A stretch of 64,000 nucleotides of DNA from Arabiibacter massiliensis (GCF_900169505.1 NZ_LT827021.1:2449400-2513399), one strand, 5' to 3'. Positions 41,504 to 51,528 are shown, numbered from the stretch's first letter. Made by a program: numbers and translations. Notes: generated by a model not told the origin, from the sequence alone.

Positions 41504-43564
41504 TTACGGCTCGACGATGTTGAAGAAGAACTCGTAGGTTACCAGGTGCTCGGTGAGCTTCTTGAGGATGTCGGGGTCGCCTTCCACCTGGATGGACTTC
41601 GCCTGGGCCTCCTCGTCGCGGCTGAGGATGGCGAACATGCCGATGCGCGGCAGCGTGAGCGTGGCGTCGGCGTCGTCCGCCTGCACGCCGCGCTCGTAGA
41701 GCACGACGCCCGCGCGCATGGTGAGCAGGTAGGGGTCGTCGTCGGTGAAAGCCAGGTTCACCTTGAGGTTCGTGTCCTGCGCGGCGGTGGAGTCCGTCAT
41801 GATGCCGAGGTTGTCCAGCATCATGCTGGCGGTCATGGCACGCTGCAGGTCGGACGAGCCGGTGGCGCGGTACTTCGGGTCGGCGTCCACGCCGTCGCGC
41901 AGCTCCTTGGCGCCGGTGAGGTAGGCGTTGCGCCACGGGCCCGACTCGGCGATGTAGCCCAGCTGTTCGAGCGCGTCGGCGCACAGAAGGCGCGCGGCCT
42001 GATTCGTCGGGTCGGCGAACACGATGAGGTTCGTCACCTGCGCCACCCACTGGTATTCGCCGGCCTCGAAGTCCTGCGCGGCGCGGGCCAGCACGGCGTC
42101 CACGTCGCCGAAGTATTCCACGAACTTCTTGGCCGCGTCCACCGGCGGCAGGGGGTTCAGGTTCACGGGGTTCGCGTCGTACCAGCCCATGTACTTCTGG
42201 TAGACCGCCTTCGCGTTGTGGCGCACGGTGCCGTAGTACTGGCGCGTGTACCAGTTCTTCTCCAGGTCGGCGGGCAGCTGGATCATGTCGGCGATCTCGG
42301 TGGACGTGTAGCCCTGGTTCAGGTACATGAGCGTCTGGCCGGCGATGAACTTGTACATGGCGGCCGTGTTCTCCAGGTACTCGTTCACGAAGTCGTTGCC
42401 CCAGTGCGGCCAGTTGTGCGACTGGAACGTCACCTCGGCCTGCGCCCCGTAGCGCGCCTTGGCCTCCATGAGGTAGTTCGCCCAGGCGTTGCCGTCGCGC
42501 ACCTCAGCACCCCGCAGCGTGTACAGGTTGTGAAGCGTGCCCGTGCAGTTCTCGGCCACCCACAGCGCCTTGAACTGGGGAAGCCACGTGTTCATCTCGG
42601 CCGGGGCCTCGGTGCCGGGCGTCATCTGGAACTCCAGGGTAACGCCGTCGATGGTGCGGACGTCGCCCGTGGCGGTGATGACGTCGTTCGGCGCGATGTA
42701 GGACGTGGTGCCCTTCGACTGGCCCATGCCGATGCCGATGCAGAGGCTGCCCTGCGCGCCGGGCTCGAGCATGGTGCCGTACTGGTAGGCAGCGCGGCGG
42801 CCCACCGCGTTGCCGGCGTACACGCTCTCGGACACGGCGTGCTCCACGAAGTGCTCCGGCACGATGATGGGGATGCTGCGCGCGGCCACCTCCTCCTCGG
42901 ACACGATGCCCTTGATGCCGCCGAAGTGGTCGATGTGCGTGTGGCTGATGATGACGCCCATGACGGGGCGCTCGCCTAGGTGCTCGGTCACCAGCTGGAA
43001 CGCGGCGCGCGAGCACTCCACGCTCATGAGCGGGTCGAACACGATCCAGCCGGTGTCGCCGCGCACGAACGTGATGTTGGTCATGTCGTAGCCGCGCACC
43101 TGGTAGATGCCGTCCACCACCTCGAACAGGCCGAACAGGTGGTTGAGCTGCGTATTGCGCCAGAGGCTGGGGTTGGCGGTGTCGGGCGCCTCTGCGGGCT
43201 GGCCGTCCGCGCCGTCGAGGAACGCGTAGGCCTTCTGGCTCCACACGAGCTTGCCGGCGTCGTCGGTGATCTCGAGCGCCTCGGGGGCCGCGATGAGGTT
43301 GCGGCTGGCGAAGTCGCGCTCGCGTTCGTCGTCGAAGTCGAGCAGCGCGTACACGGCCTGGTTGGCGGCGGCCGTGGGGTCGGTGGCGGGCTTGGGGTCG
43401 GCGTTCAGGCTGGCCAGGGCGTCGCTTGTGGGAGCGGGGGAGTCGCCCGCTGCGCCTGGGTCGCCCGCGCAGCCGCAGAGCGCGGCCCCGGCGGCCACGA
43501 GCGCCCCCGTGGCGAACGTGCCGGTGATGAACGTGCGCCGGTCGAGGTTGTGGTTGCAGGTCAT
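41504..43564 (-). CDS. Tat-exported alkyl/aryl-sulfatase-like metallo-beta-lactamase-fold enzyme
   Basis: A 686-residue protein with a Tat signal (DRRTFITGTFATGALV) and a lipobox (LCGC). The beta-lactamase-fold metal motif SHTHIDHFGG is intact. The dimerisation region (NPLPPVDAAKKFVEYFGDVDAVL) and the C-terminal SCP2-like domain match SdsA/BDS1 alkyl sulfatases, which cleave sulfate from alkyl sulfate esters. An exported version could act on sulfated host or dietary compounds. The start follows a weak aaagcgaga. It lies 12 bases downstream of the second giant surface protein gene on the same strand, so co-transcription is possible. Confidence 0.85.
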   Translation of the reverse strand: MTCNHNLDRRTFITGTFATGALVAAGAALCGCAGDPGAAGDSPAPTSDALASLNADPKPATDPTAAANQAVYALLDFDDERERDFASRNLIAAPEALEITDDAGKLVWSQKAYAFLDGADGQPAEAPDTANPSLWRNTQLNHLFGLFEVVDGIYQVRGYDMTNITFVRGDTGWIVFDPLMSVECSRAAFQLVTEHLGERPVMGVIISHTHIDHFGGIKGIVSEEEVAARSIPIIVPEHFVEHAVSESVYAGNAVGRRAAYQYGTMLEPGAQGSLCIGIGMGQSKGTTSYIAPNDVITATGDVRTIDGVTLEFQMTPGTEAPAEMNTWLPQFKALWVAENCTGTLHNLYTLRGAEVRDGNAWANYLMEAKARYGAQAEVTFQSHNWPHWGNDFVNEYLENTAAMYKFIAGQTLMYLNQGYTSTEIADMIQLPADLEKNWYTRQYYGTVRHNAKAVYQKYMGWYDANPVNLNPLPPVDAAKKFVEYFGDVDAVLARAAQDFEAGEYQWVAQVTNLIVFADPTNQAARLLCADALEQLGYIAESGPWRNAYLTGAKELRDGVDADPKYRATGSSDLQRAMTASMMLDNLGIMTDSTAAQDTNLKVNLAFTDDDPYLLTMRAGVVLYERGVQADDADATLTLPRIGMFAILSRDEEAQAKSIQVEGDPDILKKLTEHLVTYEFFFNIVEP

Positions 43565-43576
43565 AGCGTCTCGCTT

Positions 43577-46500
43577 TCAGCGAAGATGTTTGCGATTCCG
43601 CCGATATGATACCACCGCAGCTCCCGCCGCCGCAGCCAGAAGCGCCCCGAGCGCCCCTGCCCAGCCGCCCGCGCCGTCGCCCATGGGCGCGAGCGCCGTG
43701 GCGCTTCCGCCCGGCATCGCCGGCTTCGCAACAGGCGCGGCCGGCTTCTCTTCCGGCTTCACCACGGGCGTGTCCGGCTCATCCGGCTCATCCGGCGGGT
43801 CCACGGGTGGATTCTCCACGTCGGCCACGATCACGGCGAATGGCGTCACCGCGCTCACCTGCACCGTCGCCACGCCGTCGGCGACGGCGGCATCGAGGGC
43901 CACCATGCCGTCGGGAAGCTCCTGGAGCACCGTGACGTCGCGTCCCGCGAAGGCCGCCGCTACGGGAATTCGCAGCGTGACGCCGCCTCCCAACGCCGCC
44001 TGGCCCGACTTCCTCCCGTTCACGGGCAGCAGGGGCCGGTAGGCCGCCGTCATCTCGCCCAGCAAATCGGATGCTTCGGCATGCTGCAAGAGCGCGTCGT
44101 AGCTCGCGTCGCCTTCGGTGATGGGCTCGACGGAGAGCACCGCGCCCGCGTGGATGGTGCCGGTAAGCGAGACGCCGGTGGCCCCATCGGTTATCGTGCG
44201 CTCGATCATCGGGTCCTTCACCTGCGAAGGCAGCCCCGCGTTCGCGTCGCGCGACCAGGTCCACCAGTTCATGGCGCCGGTCGCCTTGGCGTTGAGCTGG
44301 TTGGCGAAGGACTGCGCGGTCATGGAATCCCGCTTCATCTCCGCGAGGCCGGCCTCGGGGTCGTCGCCCGCATCGCCGCTTCCGAACGCGCTGCCCGCGA
44401 CGCCCTCGACGGCGTAGGCCGCGAACACGTCGTGGTGGTTCGCGCCGATGAAGCTGCCCGCTTGGGCGCCGCTCACCTCGGCGCCGGCGAAGTACGCGTT
44501 GTACACGTCGCCGGAGTTGCTCCCGATAAGGCCGCCCACCTGCTCGCCTGCGTACACGTTGCCCAAGGCGTAGCTGCTCCACACGCTCGATCCCGCCTCG
44601 GCCACGCCGACCAGTCCGCCGCCGTGCCCGCCGTTCGCGCTGGCGCGCACGTCCGCGCCCGACCAGCAGTTGAGCACCTGTCCGCTGTTCACGGCCACGA
44701 GGCCGCCCGCGTCGAGCCCTTCCACCGTGGCGCCGGCCTGCGCCGACCCCGTGGAGCAATCGACGATGCTGCCCCGGTTGAGGCCGGCCAGCGCGCCCAC
44801 CGACTGGCTGGCGGGGTCGCCGCTGAAGTCGACGGCGCTCACCGCCACGTCGCGCACCACGCCGCCCTCGCCGATCACGCCGAAGATGCCGCCGTACCTC
44901 TGCGCGGCGAGCGAGTCCTTCGTCATGTCCATGGTGAAGCCGCTGATGCGATGGCCCGCCCCGTCGAACGTGCCCGTGAACGGGTGCGCCTCGGTGCCGA
45001 TGGGCGTCGTCCACGCCGGGAAGGGCGCGGACGGGTTGACGATGTCGGCGGCCAGCCTGAACGTGGCATTCTCGTACGCTTCGGCGTGCTGCTCGTAAGC
45101 GGCGGCCACCTTTACCAGGTCGTCGAGGGTGCTCACCAGGTACGCCCCATCGGCGTCCTCGGAGAAGTTCAGCGGGTTGGCCGGAGCGACGCTCGACGTG
45201 GCCACGACGAACGCGTCCTGGAAGGGCATGGCGAACATGAAGCTCATCGCGCCGGGCCGGTCGGGATCGGCTGGCTGGTCGGGCTCGACCAGCGACGCCG
45301 CCTCGGGGGTGGCGAGTTTCTCCAGCACGTCGCCGTTCGCGTTCTTGAGCACGAGTGAATCGAGCATCGACGGTTCCGGCGCAACGACGGAGAGCTTGAC
45401 GCAGGTACCCGCCGGCACCTTGTCCGGAAGGGCGTTGCCCGTAAGGTCGGTCATGACGATGTCGAGTCCGCTTCCCTCGGCGTTCACGTGCAGCTGGTAG
45501 GCCTCGCGCTTGCCCGTCTCCTGTGCCAGCACCACCAGCATGCCGGGGTCGTCGGCGGTGTCATCCATGGTCAGGCTGGTCTTCGCGCTCTCGTAGTCGC
45601 CGCTGGTCGGAATGGCGGTGCTGAAGAGGTTGAACGACGAGGAGTGGTTCTGCTCTTGGGTATTGGAGAGGGGTGCCGGGTCGACGTAGCTGTTCATGAG
45701 CACGTAGGATTCCTGGTCGATAGAGGCCATGCCATTGCTGCCCAGGAAGGAGGTGAGCGATCCTTCCGAGTTGGCATAGCTCTCCTGCTCGACCAGCGGC
45801 GCGAGGGCCGCGAAATCCTGCGGAAGCGAGTACACGCCGTCGCGGGTGGAAAGCAGGTTGTAGAAATCCTGGTCGGGCAGGCCGAAGCAGTCGTAGGTGG
45901 AAAGCGTGTTGGAGCGCAGCTTCTCCCAGTAGCGCAGGCCGTGGATGAGGTCGCCCTGCTTCTCGCCGTGCGAGACGCCCCTGCTGCCGTCGACCATCAG
46001 GTACGTCGCGCCCTTCACCGAGGCGCGGTACACGGGCATGGTAGGGGCGGTCTTCACCGCAGTGGCCGTGTAGTGCACCGTCGACGTGGCCTGGCCGTTG
46101 GGGTCGGGCGTGCGGTACTCGAACGTCCTGCTGGACGAGCTTTCGTAGTTGAAGTCGTACTCGGTTTGGAAGTCGTAGGGGCGCATGAGCGTGAGCAGGT
46201 CGGTGCGCGGCCATGCGGCGTCGCCGTCCTTGTTGGCGAACTCGGCCACGGTGAAGTTGATGTCCGCAGTGACGCGCTTGATGTTGGTGATCAGGGCTCT
46301 TTCGAGATCGCTCACCTTGTCGCGCCAGGCGTCGTTGTCCGGGTCGTTGCCGGCCTTGGCGCTCCAGTAGTCGTACTCCAGGCGCTGTGCGTAGACGATG
46401 ACGTTCAGGTTGACCACCACGTCGTTGATGCCGGCGGTGAGCAGGGCGTAGCGCTGATGGTCGAAGGCGAGCGCCTCGTCGGCGTACTTGTCCAGGTTGT

Positions 46501-47152
46501 ACAGGTAGCGATGGTTCGTGTAGTGGCCCATGTTGATGCCGTGGGTTTCGAGGGTGGTGAGGTCGCCTTCGTAGTCGAGCTTGTCGAACGCGGCCGCGAG
46601 CGCCCGTTCCGCCTGCTTCGCGCTTTCCAGGCGGGCAGACTCGTTGGTGGTGCCGATGGATGCGGAGTAGTCCTGCGCCGCCTTGATGAAGTCGTTGTAG
46701 GCGGTGAGCGCGGGGGCGTACACCGAGTCGCTCATCTTGACGATCTGCTCCCGCTGGCGCTCGATCTCGTTGAGCGTGACGGTTTGCTTGAGGTCGTTGA
46801 ACTGCTGGTCGTTCCTGTTCTCGAGGTCGCTCATCTGCTTGCTCAGGTCGTTCACCGCCTGCAGGATCTTCTCGCATTCGTGCTCGATGCTGTTGGTGCC
46901 TCCCAGCAGGCCGTCGACGCAGTCGAGCACCTTCTCGAGCTCTTCTGCGCTGTTCGGATCCACGGCTGCGCCGAGCGCCTTGAACGCCGCGCCCTCGGCC
47001 AGGCTGAAGGCGATGCCGAATATCTTGTCGAGCGCCCAGTCGGCGGGGCCGGCCGCGGCGGGTATCGGGGTCATGGGGCCGACCAGGCTCAGCGCAAGCA
47101 GAAGGCAGAGCGCGGTGCGCGAGGGGCGGGATGTCTTCGTGCGGAGTCTCAT
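43577..47152 (-). CDS. Giant secreted surface protein with coiled coil and GLUG-type repeats
   Basis: A 1191-residue protein with signal peptide (TALCLLLALSLVGPMTPIPAAAG), then an N-terminal helical/coiled-coil region (about residues 70-160, QMSDLENRNDQQFNDL). The unrecognised middle has Ser/Tyr-rich parts. Five or so GLUG-like repeats lie near residues 750-915 (GGIFGVIGEGGVVRDV, VGGLIGSNSGDVYNAY). A Pro/Glu stalk (PPVDPPDEPDEPDTPVV) leads to a C-terminal hydrophobic helix with a basic tail (SYRRNRKHLR). No LPxTG motif is seen before the helix. Probably an adhesin or glycan-interacting protein. ATG 47152 follows aggagcacgccc. Confidence 0.82.
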   Translation of the reverse strand: MRLRTKTSRPSRTALCLLLALSLVGPMTPIPAAAGPADWALDKIFGIAFSLAEGAAFKALGAAVDPNSAEELEKVLDCVDGLLGGTNSIEHECEKILQAVNDLSKQMSDLENRNDQQFNDLKQTVTLNEIERQREQIVKMSDSVYAPALTAYNDFIKAAQDYSASIGTTNESARLESAKQAERALAAAFDKLDYEGDLTTLETHGINMGHYTNHRYLYNLDKYADEALAFDHQRYALLTAGINDVVVNLNVIVYAQRLEYDYWSAKAGNDPDNDAWRDKVSDLERALITNIKRVTADINFTVAEFANKDGDAAWPRTDLLTLMRPYDFQTEYDFNYESSSSRTFEYRTPDPNGQATSTVHYTATAVKTAPTMPVYRASVKGATYLMVDGSRGVSHGEKQGDLIHGLRYWEKLRSNTLSTYDCFGLPDQDFYNLLSTRDGVYSLPQDFAALAPLVEQESYANSEGSLTSFLGSNGMASIDQESYVLMNSYVDPAPLSNTQEQNHSSSFNLFSTAIPTSGDYESAKTSLTMDDTADDPGMLVVLAQETGKREAYQLHVNAEGSGLDIVMTDLTGNALPDKVPAGTCVKLSVVAPEPSMLDSLVLKNANGDVLEKLATPEAASLVEPDQPADPDRPGAMSFMFAMPFQDAFVVATSSVAPANPLNFSEDADGAYLVSTLDDLVKVAAAYEQHAEAYENATFRLAADIVNPSAPFPAWTTPIGTEAHPFTGTFDGAGHRISGFTMDMTKDSLAAQRYGGIFGVIGEGGVVRDVAVSAVDFSGDPASQSVGALAGLNRGSIVDCSTGSAQAGATVEGLDAGGLVAVNSGQVLNCWSGADVRASANGGHGGGLVGVAEAGSSVWSSYALGNVYAGEQVGGLIGSNSGDVYNAYFAGAEVSGAQAGSFIGANHHDVFAAYAVEGVAGSAFGSGDAGDDPEAGLAEMKRDSMTAQSFANQLNAKATGAMNWWTWSRDANAGLPSQVKDPMIERTITDGATGVSLTGTIHAGAVLSVEPITEGDASYDALLQHAEASDLLGEMTAAYRPLLPVNGRKSGQAALGGGVTLRIPVAAAFAGRDVTVLQELPDGMVALDAAVADGVATVQVSAVTPFAVIVADVENPPVDPPDEPDEPDTPVVKPEEKPAAPVAKPAMPGGSATALAPMGDGAGGWAGALGALLAAAAGAAVVSYRRNRKHLR

Positions 47153-47482
47153 GGGCGTGCTCCTCGTGTCGTACCGGTGCGCGGGAATGCGCACACTTAT
47201 ATACTCACGATAGCGGCACCCGCCGCCAAAAAACATCATCCAGGATGAGGTTTTGACGATAAACTCTCGTGTAATCGGCGCTTATTCTAGGGCCGCCTCG
47301 CGACGTGGCGGGTGTCTCCGGGGATCGAATCTGGGCAGAACCCACCGCTCGGTTGATATCCCCGATTGGCCCGGTTGATCACTTTCAACATTTTCGGTAA
47401 ACTACATACTACATTTACGGTTAAATTTATACTACATTTTCGGTTTTACCTGTTGAATAGCCTATAAGAAAGTGGAGTACCA
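47153..47482. other. 330-base divergent intergenic region with iterons
   Basis: The left part must hold the surface-protein promoter. The right part holds array C (47388-47446), with two degenerate cggttgat copies at 47350 and 47372 just before it. AT-rich, unlike the surroundings. Confidence 0.6.
47388..47446. repeat. Iteron array C: three units, exact 23-bp period
   Basis: Units acattttcggt, acatttacggt and acattttcggt begin at 47388, 47411 and 47434. The period equals arrays A and B, but the sequence differs. A -10-like tatact (47428-47433) lies between units two and three. Confidence 0.88.
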
Positions 47483-48772
47483 ATGGAGATAGACGGCAAC
47501 CGCTACCTTCCCCGGCTCATCGATCCCGTGGTCGATCTCCATCTGCGCGCGTTCGGGGCGGTGGAGATTGCCGGAACTATGTGGTCGGGCAAAACGTGGA
47601 CGTCGCGCGCACATGGTAAAAGCAGGGTGACGTTCGACAATAAGCAGACGCGTGAGCTTGCGGAGCTCGATGTCGACGCCGTCCTCAAGGGCGAAGCTCC
47701 CCACATCGTCGACGAATGGCAGGAGGTGCCGCAGGTGTGGGATGCGGTGCGCGATAAGGTTGACGAGGCAGGCGGTAAGCGCGGCCTCTTCATCCTCACT
47801 GGTTCGTCGCGGCCGGTCAAGGGTAAAACACACCATACGGGATCGGGGAGGATATCAAGGCTGAAGATGTGGCCTATGGCTCTTTCAGAATCGGGGCATT
47901 CGGGCGGATCGGTCTCCCTCTCCGGTCTGTTCGAGGGCGCGTTTGAGTCGGGTCCCGTAGAAACAGACCTCGAGCAGCTTGCCAGGCTCATTTGCCGCGG
48001 CGGTTGGCCTGCGGCCGTCGACTTGGATGACGATGCAGCGCGTATCGTGCCAGGTCAGTATCTCGATGCCCTGTTCGCTAAAGAGGAAGAAAAGGCTCCG
48101 GGCACGGAGAGGGAGTTGAGGTTGTTTCTCCAATCTCTGGCGCGCAATGTGGGCAGCGCCGCCACTTTGGAAACGCTCGCGAAGGACATGGGGCTTGCCA
48201 AGAAGGGGAAGGTCACCGATGCCGACGCGCGCAGAATGAGCGCCTTCCTCGACTATTTCATCGGCCGCTATGTCGTGTGCGACTTGCAAGGATGGGATGC
48301 GCCCATCAAGTCGAAGGGCCGCCTGCGCACGAAGCCCAAGCACGGGTTCGCCGACCCCTCGCTCCCCGTGGCGCTTCTGGGCACCGGACCGGAGGCGCTT
48401 ATGGGCAACCTGCAGCTCTTCGGGCAGCTGTTCGAGGAACTTTGCCTGCGCGACTTGCGAGTGTATGCCTCCGCTCTGCGCGAGGCGCAGTCCGATCCGC
48501 TGCGCTACTACCGGGATGCCGACGGCTTGGAGGTGGACGCCATCGTCGAACTGCGGGATGGCCGATGGGGCGGGATTGAGGTGAAGCTCGGGGCCGCGAA
48601 GGCCGATGCCGCGGTTCGGAACCTGCTGCGGCTGAAGAGGAAGATCGCCGCGAATCCAGCTGCTCGCAATCCCGAGCCGAGTTTTCTGCTCGTCCTTGTG
48701 GGAAAAACCGATTACCAGTACAAAACGCCCGAAGGCGTGATCGTAGCTCCTCTCACTGAATTGACTGCATAG
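47483..48772 (+). CDS. AAA ATPase with DUF4143 nuclease-like C-terminus (cassette 3)
   Basis: A 429-residue paralogue of the protein at 30881. Walker A is GTMWSGKTWTS near residue 37, Walker B HIVDEWQEV near residue 75, sensor LTGSSR. The C-terminal domain carries EVDAIVELRDGRWGGIEVK, again D...ExK. The family is widespread in gut bacteria and archaea but has no settled function. The start follows gaaagtggag. It has three 23-bp-period iterons upstream with a sequence unlike cassette 1. The LAL regulator gene follows after 18 bases on the same strand. Confidence 0.85.
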   Translation: MEIDGNRYLPRLIDPVVDLHLRAFGAVEIAGTMWSGKTWTSRAHGKSRVTFDNKQTRELAELDVDAVLKGEAPHIVDEWQEVPQVWDAVRDKVDEAGGKRGLFILTGSSRPVKGKTHHTGSGRISRLKMWPMALSESGHSGGSVSLSGLFEGAFESGPVETDLEQLARLICRGGWPAAVDLDDDAARIVPGQYLDALFAKEEEKAPGTERELRLFLQSLARNVGSAATLETLAKDMGLAKKGKVTDADARRMSAFLDYFIGRYVVCDLQGWDAPIKSKGRLRTKPKHGFADPSLPVALLGTGPEALMGNLQLFGQLFEELCLRDLRVYASALREAQSDPLRYYRDADGLEVDAIVELRDGRWGGIEVKLGAAKADAAVRNLLRLKRKIAANPAARNPEPSFLLVLVGKTDYQYKTPEGVIVAPLTELTA

Positions 48773-48790
48773 CATGTACTGCTCTGCTGA

Positions 48791-51493
48791 ATGGCAAACT
48801 CTTATAGTAAAAGGGCTGGTGGTATGGGGCGCTCCCAAGATAAGACCGAAGTGGGGAAGGCAAAGGCAGCGCGCGGGCGGCAAGGCACGGCGTCTGAAGC
48901 AGCGACCAGCGCGCGGCCCAGCGCGCAGCCCGTCGAGGCGCCCGAGCTCATCCTGAGCGAGAAGTTCGCGCCGGCGGCGCTGCCGGACGTATGCGCGCCG
49001 CGGCTGCGGGTGGTCGACGCGCTCGACCGCGCCGTGCGGCAGCGGCGCTTCGTGTACGTGGGCGCGCCGGCGGGCAGCGGCAAGACGGTGTCGGCGCTGT
49101 TGTGGCTCAAGCACGCGAAGCGGCCGTGCGTGTGGATAGGCCTCGACCGCTACGACGACGTGCCCTCGGTGTTCTACAAGCAGTTGGCAATGGGGCTCTA
49201 CTCGGTGCAGCCGGACAACGCGGGCATGCGCACGGTGCTGGAAAGCCCGGCGTTCTCCGCGTCGCCTGTGGAGCACACGGTGCGGCTGGTGGCCGAGATG
49301 CGCCCGCTCAGGCGCCGCTTCGTGCTGGTCATCGACGATATGCACCTCATCGAGAACCGCGAGATAGTGAAGTCGCTGCCCGCCGTGCTGCGCCGCCTGC
49401 CCGGCGCGTTCGCCGTGCTGCTGCTGTCGCGCGCCCCGCTGCCTGGGGAGTGGCGCGCGCTCGGCGGCGCGGAGGGGCCGGCGGTGATGGGGGCCGACGA
49501 CCTGCGGTTCGCGCCCGACGAGATACGCGGCTACTTCAACGCGCTCGGGCGTTTTCCCACGCCCGATGAGGCACGGCTCGTGCACGCGGCCACCGAGGGC
49601 TGGGCCATCGGCGTGGCGGCGCTCGCGAAGTCCGACCAGGTGGCGAAGGGCGACGGCCGTACGCTGTTCGCCAGCTACTTCGAGCGGCAGGTGTGGAGCG
49701 CCTGGGACGAGGGCCTGCGCGCGTTCTGCCTGGCCACCAGCGTGGCCGAGGAGTTCGACCCGGCGCTGGCGGCGCTTCTGAGCGGCCGCGACGACGCACG
49801 CGACGTGATGGAGCAGCTCGCGCGCACGAACACCTTCCTCTCGCGGCTGCACGGCGACACGTACCGCTACCACCACCTGTTCCGCGACTTCCTGCGCGAC
49901 AAGGCGGCGGAGGCGGGGGTCGATCGCGCGGCGCTGTGCAAGCGGGCGGCCGAGAGCTTCCGCGCGGGCGGCGACTACACGCGGGCGCTGCGGTTCTGGT
50001 TCGAAAGCGGCGACTTCAGGGGCATGGACACCTACCTCTTGCTGTTCCTGTTCGAGAACGCGCACGGCTCGGTGGCCGACTACGCCGACTTCCTGCGCAC
50101 GCTCGGCATCGAGGCGTTGCCCGACGAGGCGTTCCGGGTCTGCCCGCCGCTGCGCGTGCTGGCCGCGTGGTTCTTCTACCTCACCAGCCAGCGCGCTGCC
50201 TTCGAGCGCCACCTGGACGAGCTGTATCGCGCGCTGCCGCGCATCGCCGTGTCCGACACGCGGTTCGTGGAGTTCGCGCTTCTGGCCTACAGCGTGGACC
50301 ACCGCACCACCATCATTGAGAAGGCGCGGAGGTTCTCGCTGTTCGGCCGGTTCGTGAAGCGCTTCACGCCGGCAGGGCTGGCCACGAAGATCGCCTCGTT
50401 CACGCACAACCTGCCCTATCCGCACCGCAGCAACGTGGACTACTCGGCCATCGCGCTGGAAGATGGCGGGTTCGACCTGCTCGGGCGCACGTTCAGACCG
50501 CTGCTGGGCGCGGAGTGGTGCTACATCCCCCGCCTCATCGAGTCGTGCTTCGCCTACGAGCGCAACCGGTTGGACGAGGCGCTGGCCGGCTTCGAGGCCG
50601 CTGCGGCCGCGCTCGTGCCGGAGAACCAGGTGGACGGCCGCGTGTGCATCATGGTGATGCGGCACGCGACGTTGTGGCAGCAGGGGCGCGACGCGGAGGC
50701 GGCCTGCGCGCTGGACGACCTGGCGGCGTTCACGCAGGTCGAGGCCGCGCACTTCCTGCCGAACCTGAAGGCGTACCGGGCGAAGCTCGCGCTGTTCGAC
50801 GCCGATGCGCGCACGGCGCGGGCGTGGATGGAGGAGTATTTCGTCACCGGAGCCGAGCGCATCGAGCTCGTGCGCGTGTTCCAGCACTTCACCACGGCCC
50901 GCGCGCTCATCGTGCTGGGGCGGGCGGAGGAGGCCGAGCGGCTGCTGGGCGCGCTCCTGGAGTTCGGGCGCGGGTTCAACCGTCCGCTCGACGTGGGCGA
51001 GGCCGGCACGCTGTTGGCGGCGCTTCGGTGGGCGCTCGGCCGCAAGGACGAGGCCGTGGAAGCGCTGGCCGAGGCGCTGGAGGTTCTTGCGCCCTACGGG
51101 TTCTTCCGCGCGGCAGCCGACGAGGGCGCTGCGGTGGAGCCCGTGCTGAAGAGCCTGGCCGACCGCTTGGCGTGCCCGGGCTACAAGGGGTGCTTGGAGC
51201 GCGGCTTCGTGCAGGAGGCGCTGCTGGCGGCGCACGAGCGGGGCCGGCGCTTCCGCGGCGTGTGCGCGAACCTGGGAGCGCGCCGCGCCGACAAGCCGGT
51301 GAAGCTGTCGAAGCAGCAGAAGCGCGTGCTGGAGCTGCTCGCCCGCGGCCTGCGCAACGCCGAGATAGCCGCCGAGTGCGGCCTTTCCGTTCCCACCGTG
51401 AAGAGCCACATCGCTGCCGCCTACCAGAAGCTTGGCGTCCACAACGCCATGGACGCCATCCTCCGCGCCCGCGACCTGGGCCTCCTCGAGTAA
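48791..51493 (+). CDS. Large MalT-type LuxR regulator (LAL family)
   Basis: About 900 residues: a variable Ala/Arg/Lys-rich leader (residues 1-55), P-loop NTPase (APAGSGKTVSALLWL near residue 93, Walker B FVLVIDDMH), a long helical-repeat region, and a C-terminal LuxR helix-turn-helix (LSKQQKRVLELLARGLRNAEI, then CGLSVPTVKSHIAAAYQKLG). It is similar in order and motifs to the LAL protein at 38830, suggesting a paralogous pair. The start is uncertain: ATG 48791 has no clear ribosome site and ATG 48824 only a weak one. The long basic leader may be partly untranslated. Confidence 0.85.
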   Translation: MANSYSKRAGGMGRSQDKTEVGKAKAARGRQGTASEAATSARPSAQPVEAPELILSEKFAPAALPDVCAPRLRVVDALDRAVRQRRFVYVGAPAGSGKTVSALLWLKHAKRPCVWIGLDRYDDVPSVFYKQLAMGLYSVQPDNAGMRTVLESPAFSASPVEHTVRLVAEMRPLRRRFVLVIDDMHLIENREIVKSLPAVLRRLPGAFAVLLLSRAPLPGEWRALGGAEGPAVMGADDLRFAPDEIRGYFNALGRFPTPDEARLVHAATEGWAIGVAALAKSDQVAKGDGRTLFASYFERQVWSAWDEGLRAFCLATSVAEEFDPALAALLSGRDDARDVMEQLARTNTFLSRLHGDTYRYHHLFRDFLRDKAAEAGVDRAALCKRAAESFRAGGDYTRALRFWFESGDFRGMDTYLLLFLFENAHGSVADYADFLRTLGIEALPDEAFRVCPPLRVLAAWFFYLTSQRAAFERHLDELYRALPRIAVSDTRFVEFALLAYSVDHRTTIIEKARRFSLFGRFVKRFTPAGLATKIASFTHNLPYPHRSNVDYSAIALEDGGFDLLGRTFRPLLGAEWCYIPRLIESCFAYERNRLDEALAGFEAAAAALVPENQVDGRVCIMVMRHATLWQQGRDAEAACALDDLAAFTQVEAAHFLPNLKAYRAKLALFDADARTARAWMEEYFVTGAERIELVRVFQHFTTARALIVLGRAEEAERLLGALLEFGRGFNRPLDVGEAGTLLAALRWALGRKDEAVEALAEALEVLAPYGFFRAAADEGAAVEPVLKSLADRLACPGYKGCLERGFVQEALLAAHERGRRFRGVCANLGARRADKPVKLSKQQKRVLELLARGLRNAEIAAECGLSVPTVKSHIAAAYQKLGVHNAMDAILRARDLGLLE

Positions 51494-51502
51494 GACGCCC
51501 GC

Positions 51503-51528
51503 GCGTCCTGCGTCATCCGCCAGGACGC
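51503..51528 (+). terminator. Hairpin after the LAL gene
   Basis: gcgtcctg and caggacgc form an exact 8-bp stem with a 10-base loop, ten bases after the stop codon. No T-run follows. Confidence 0.5.
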
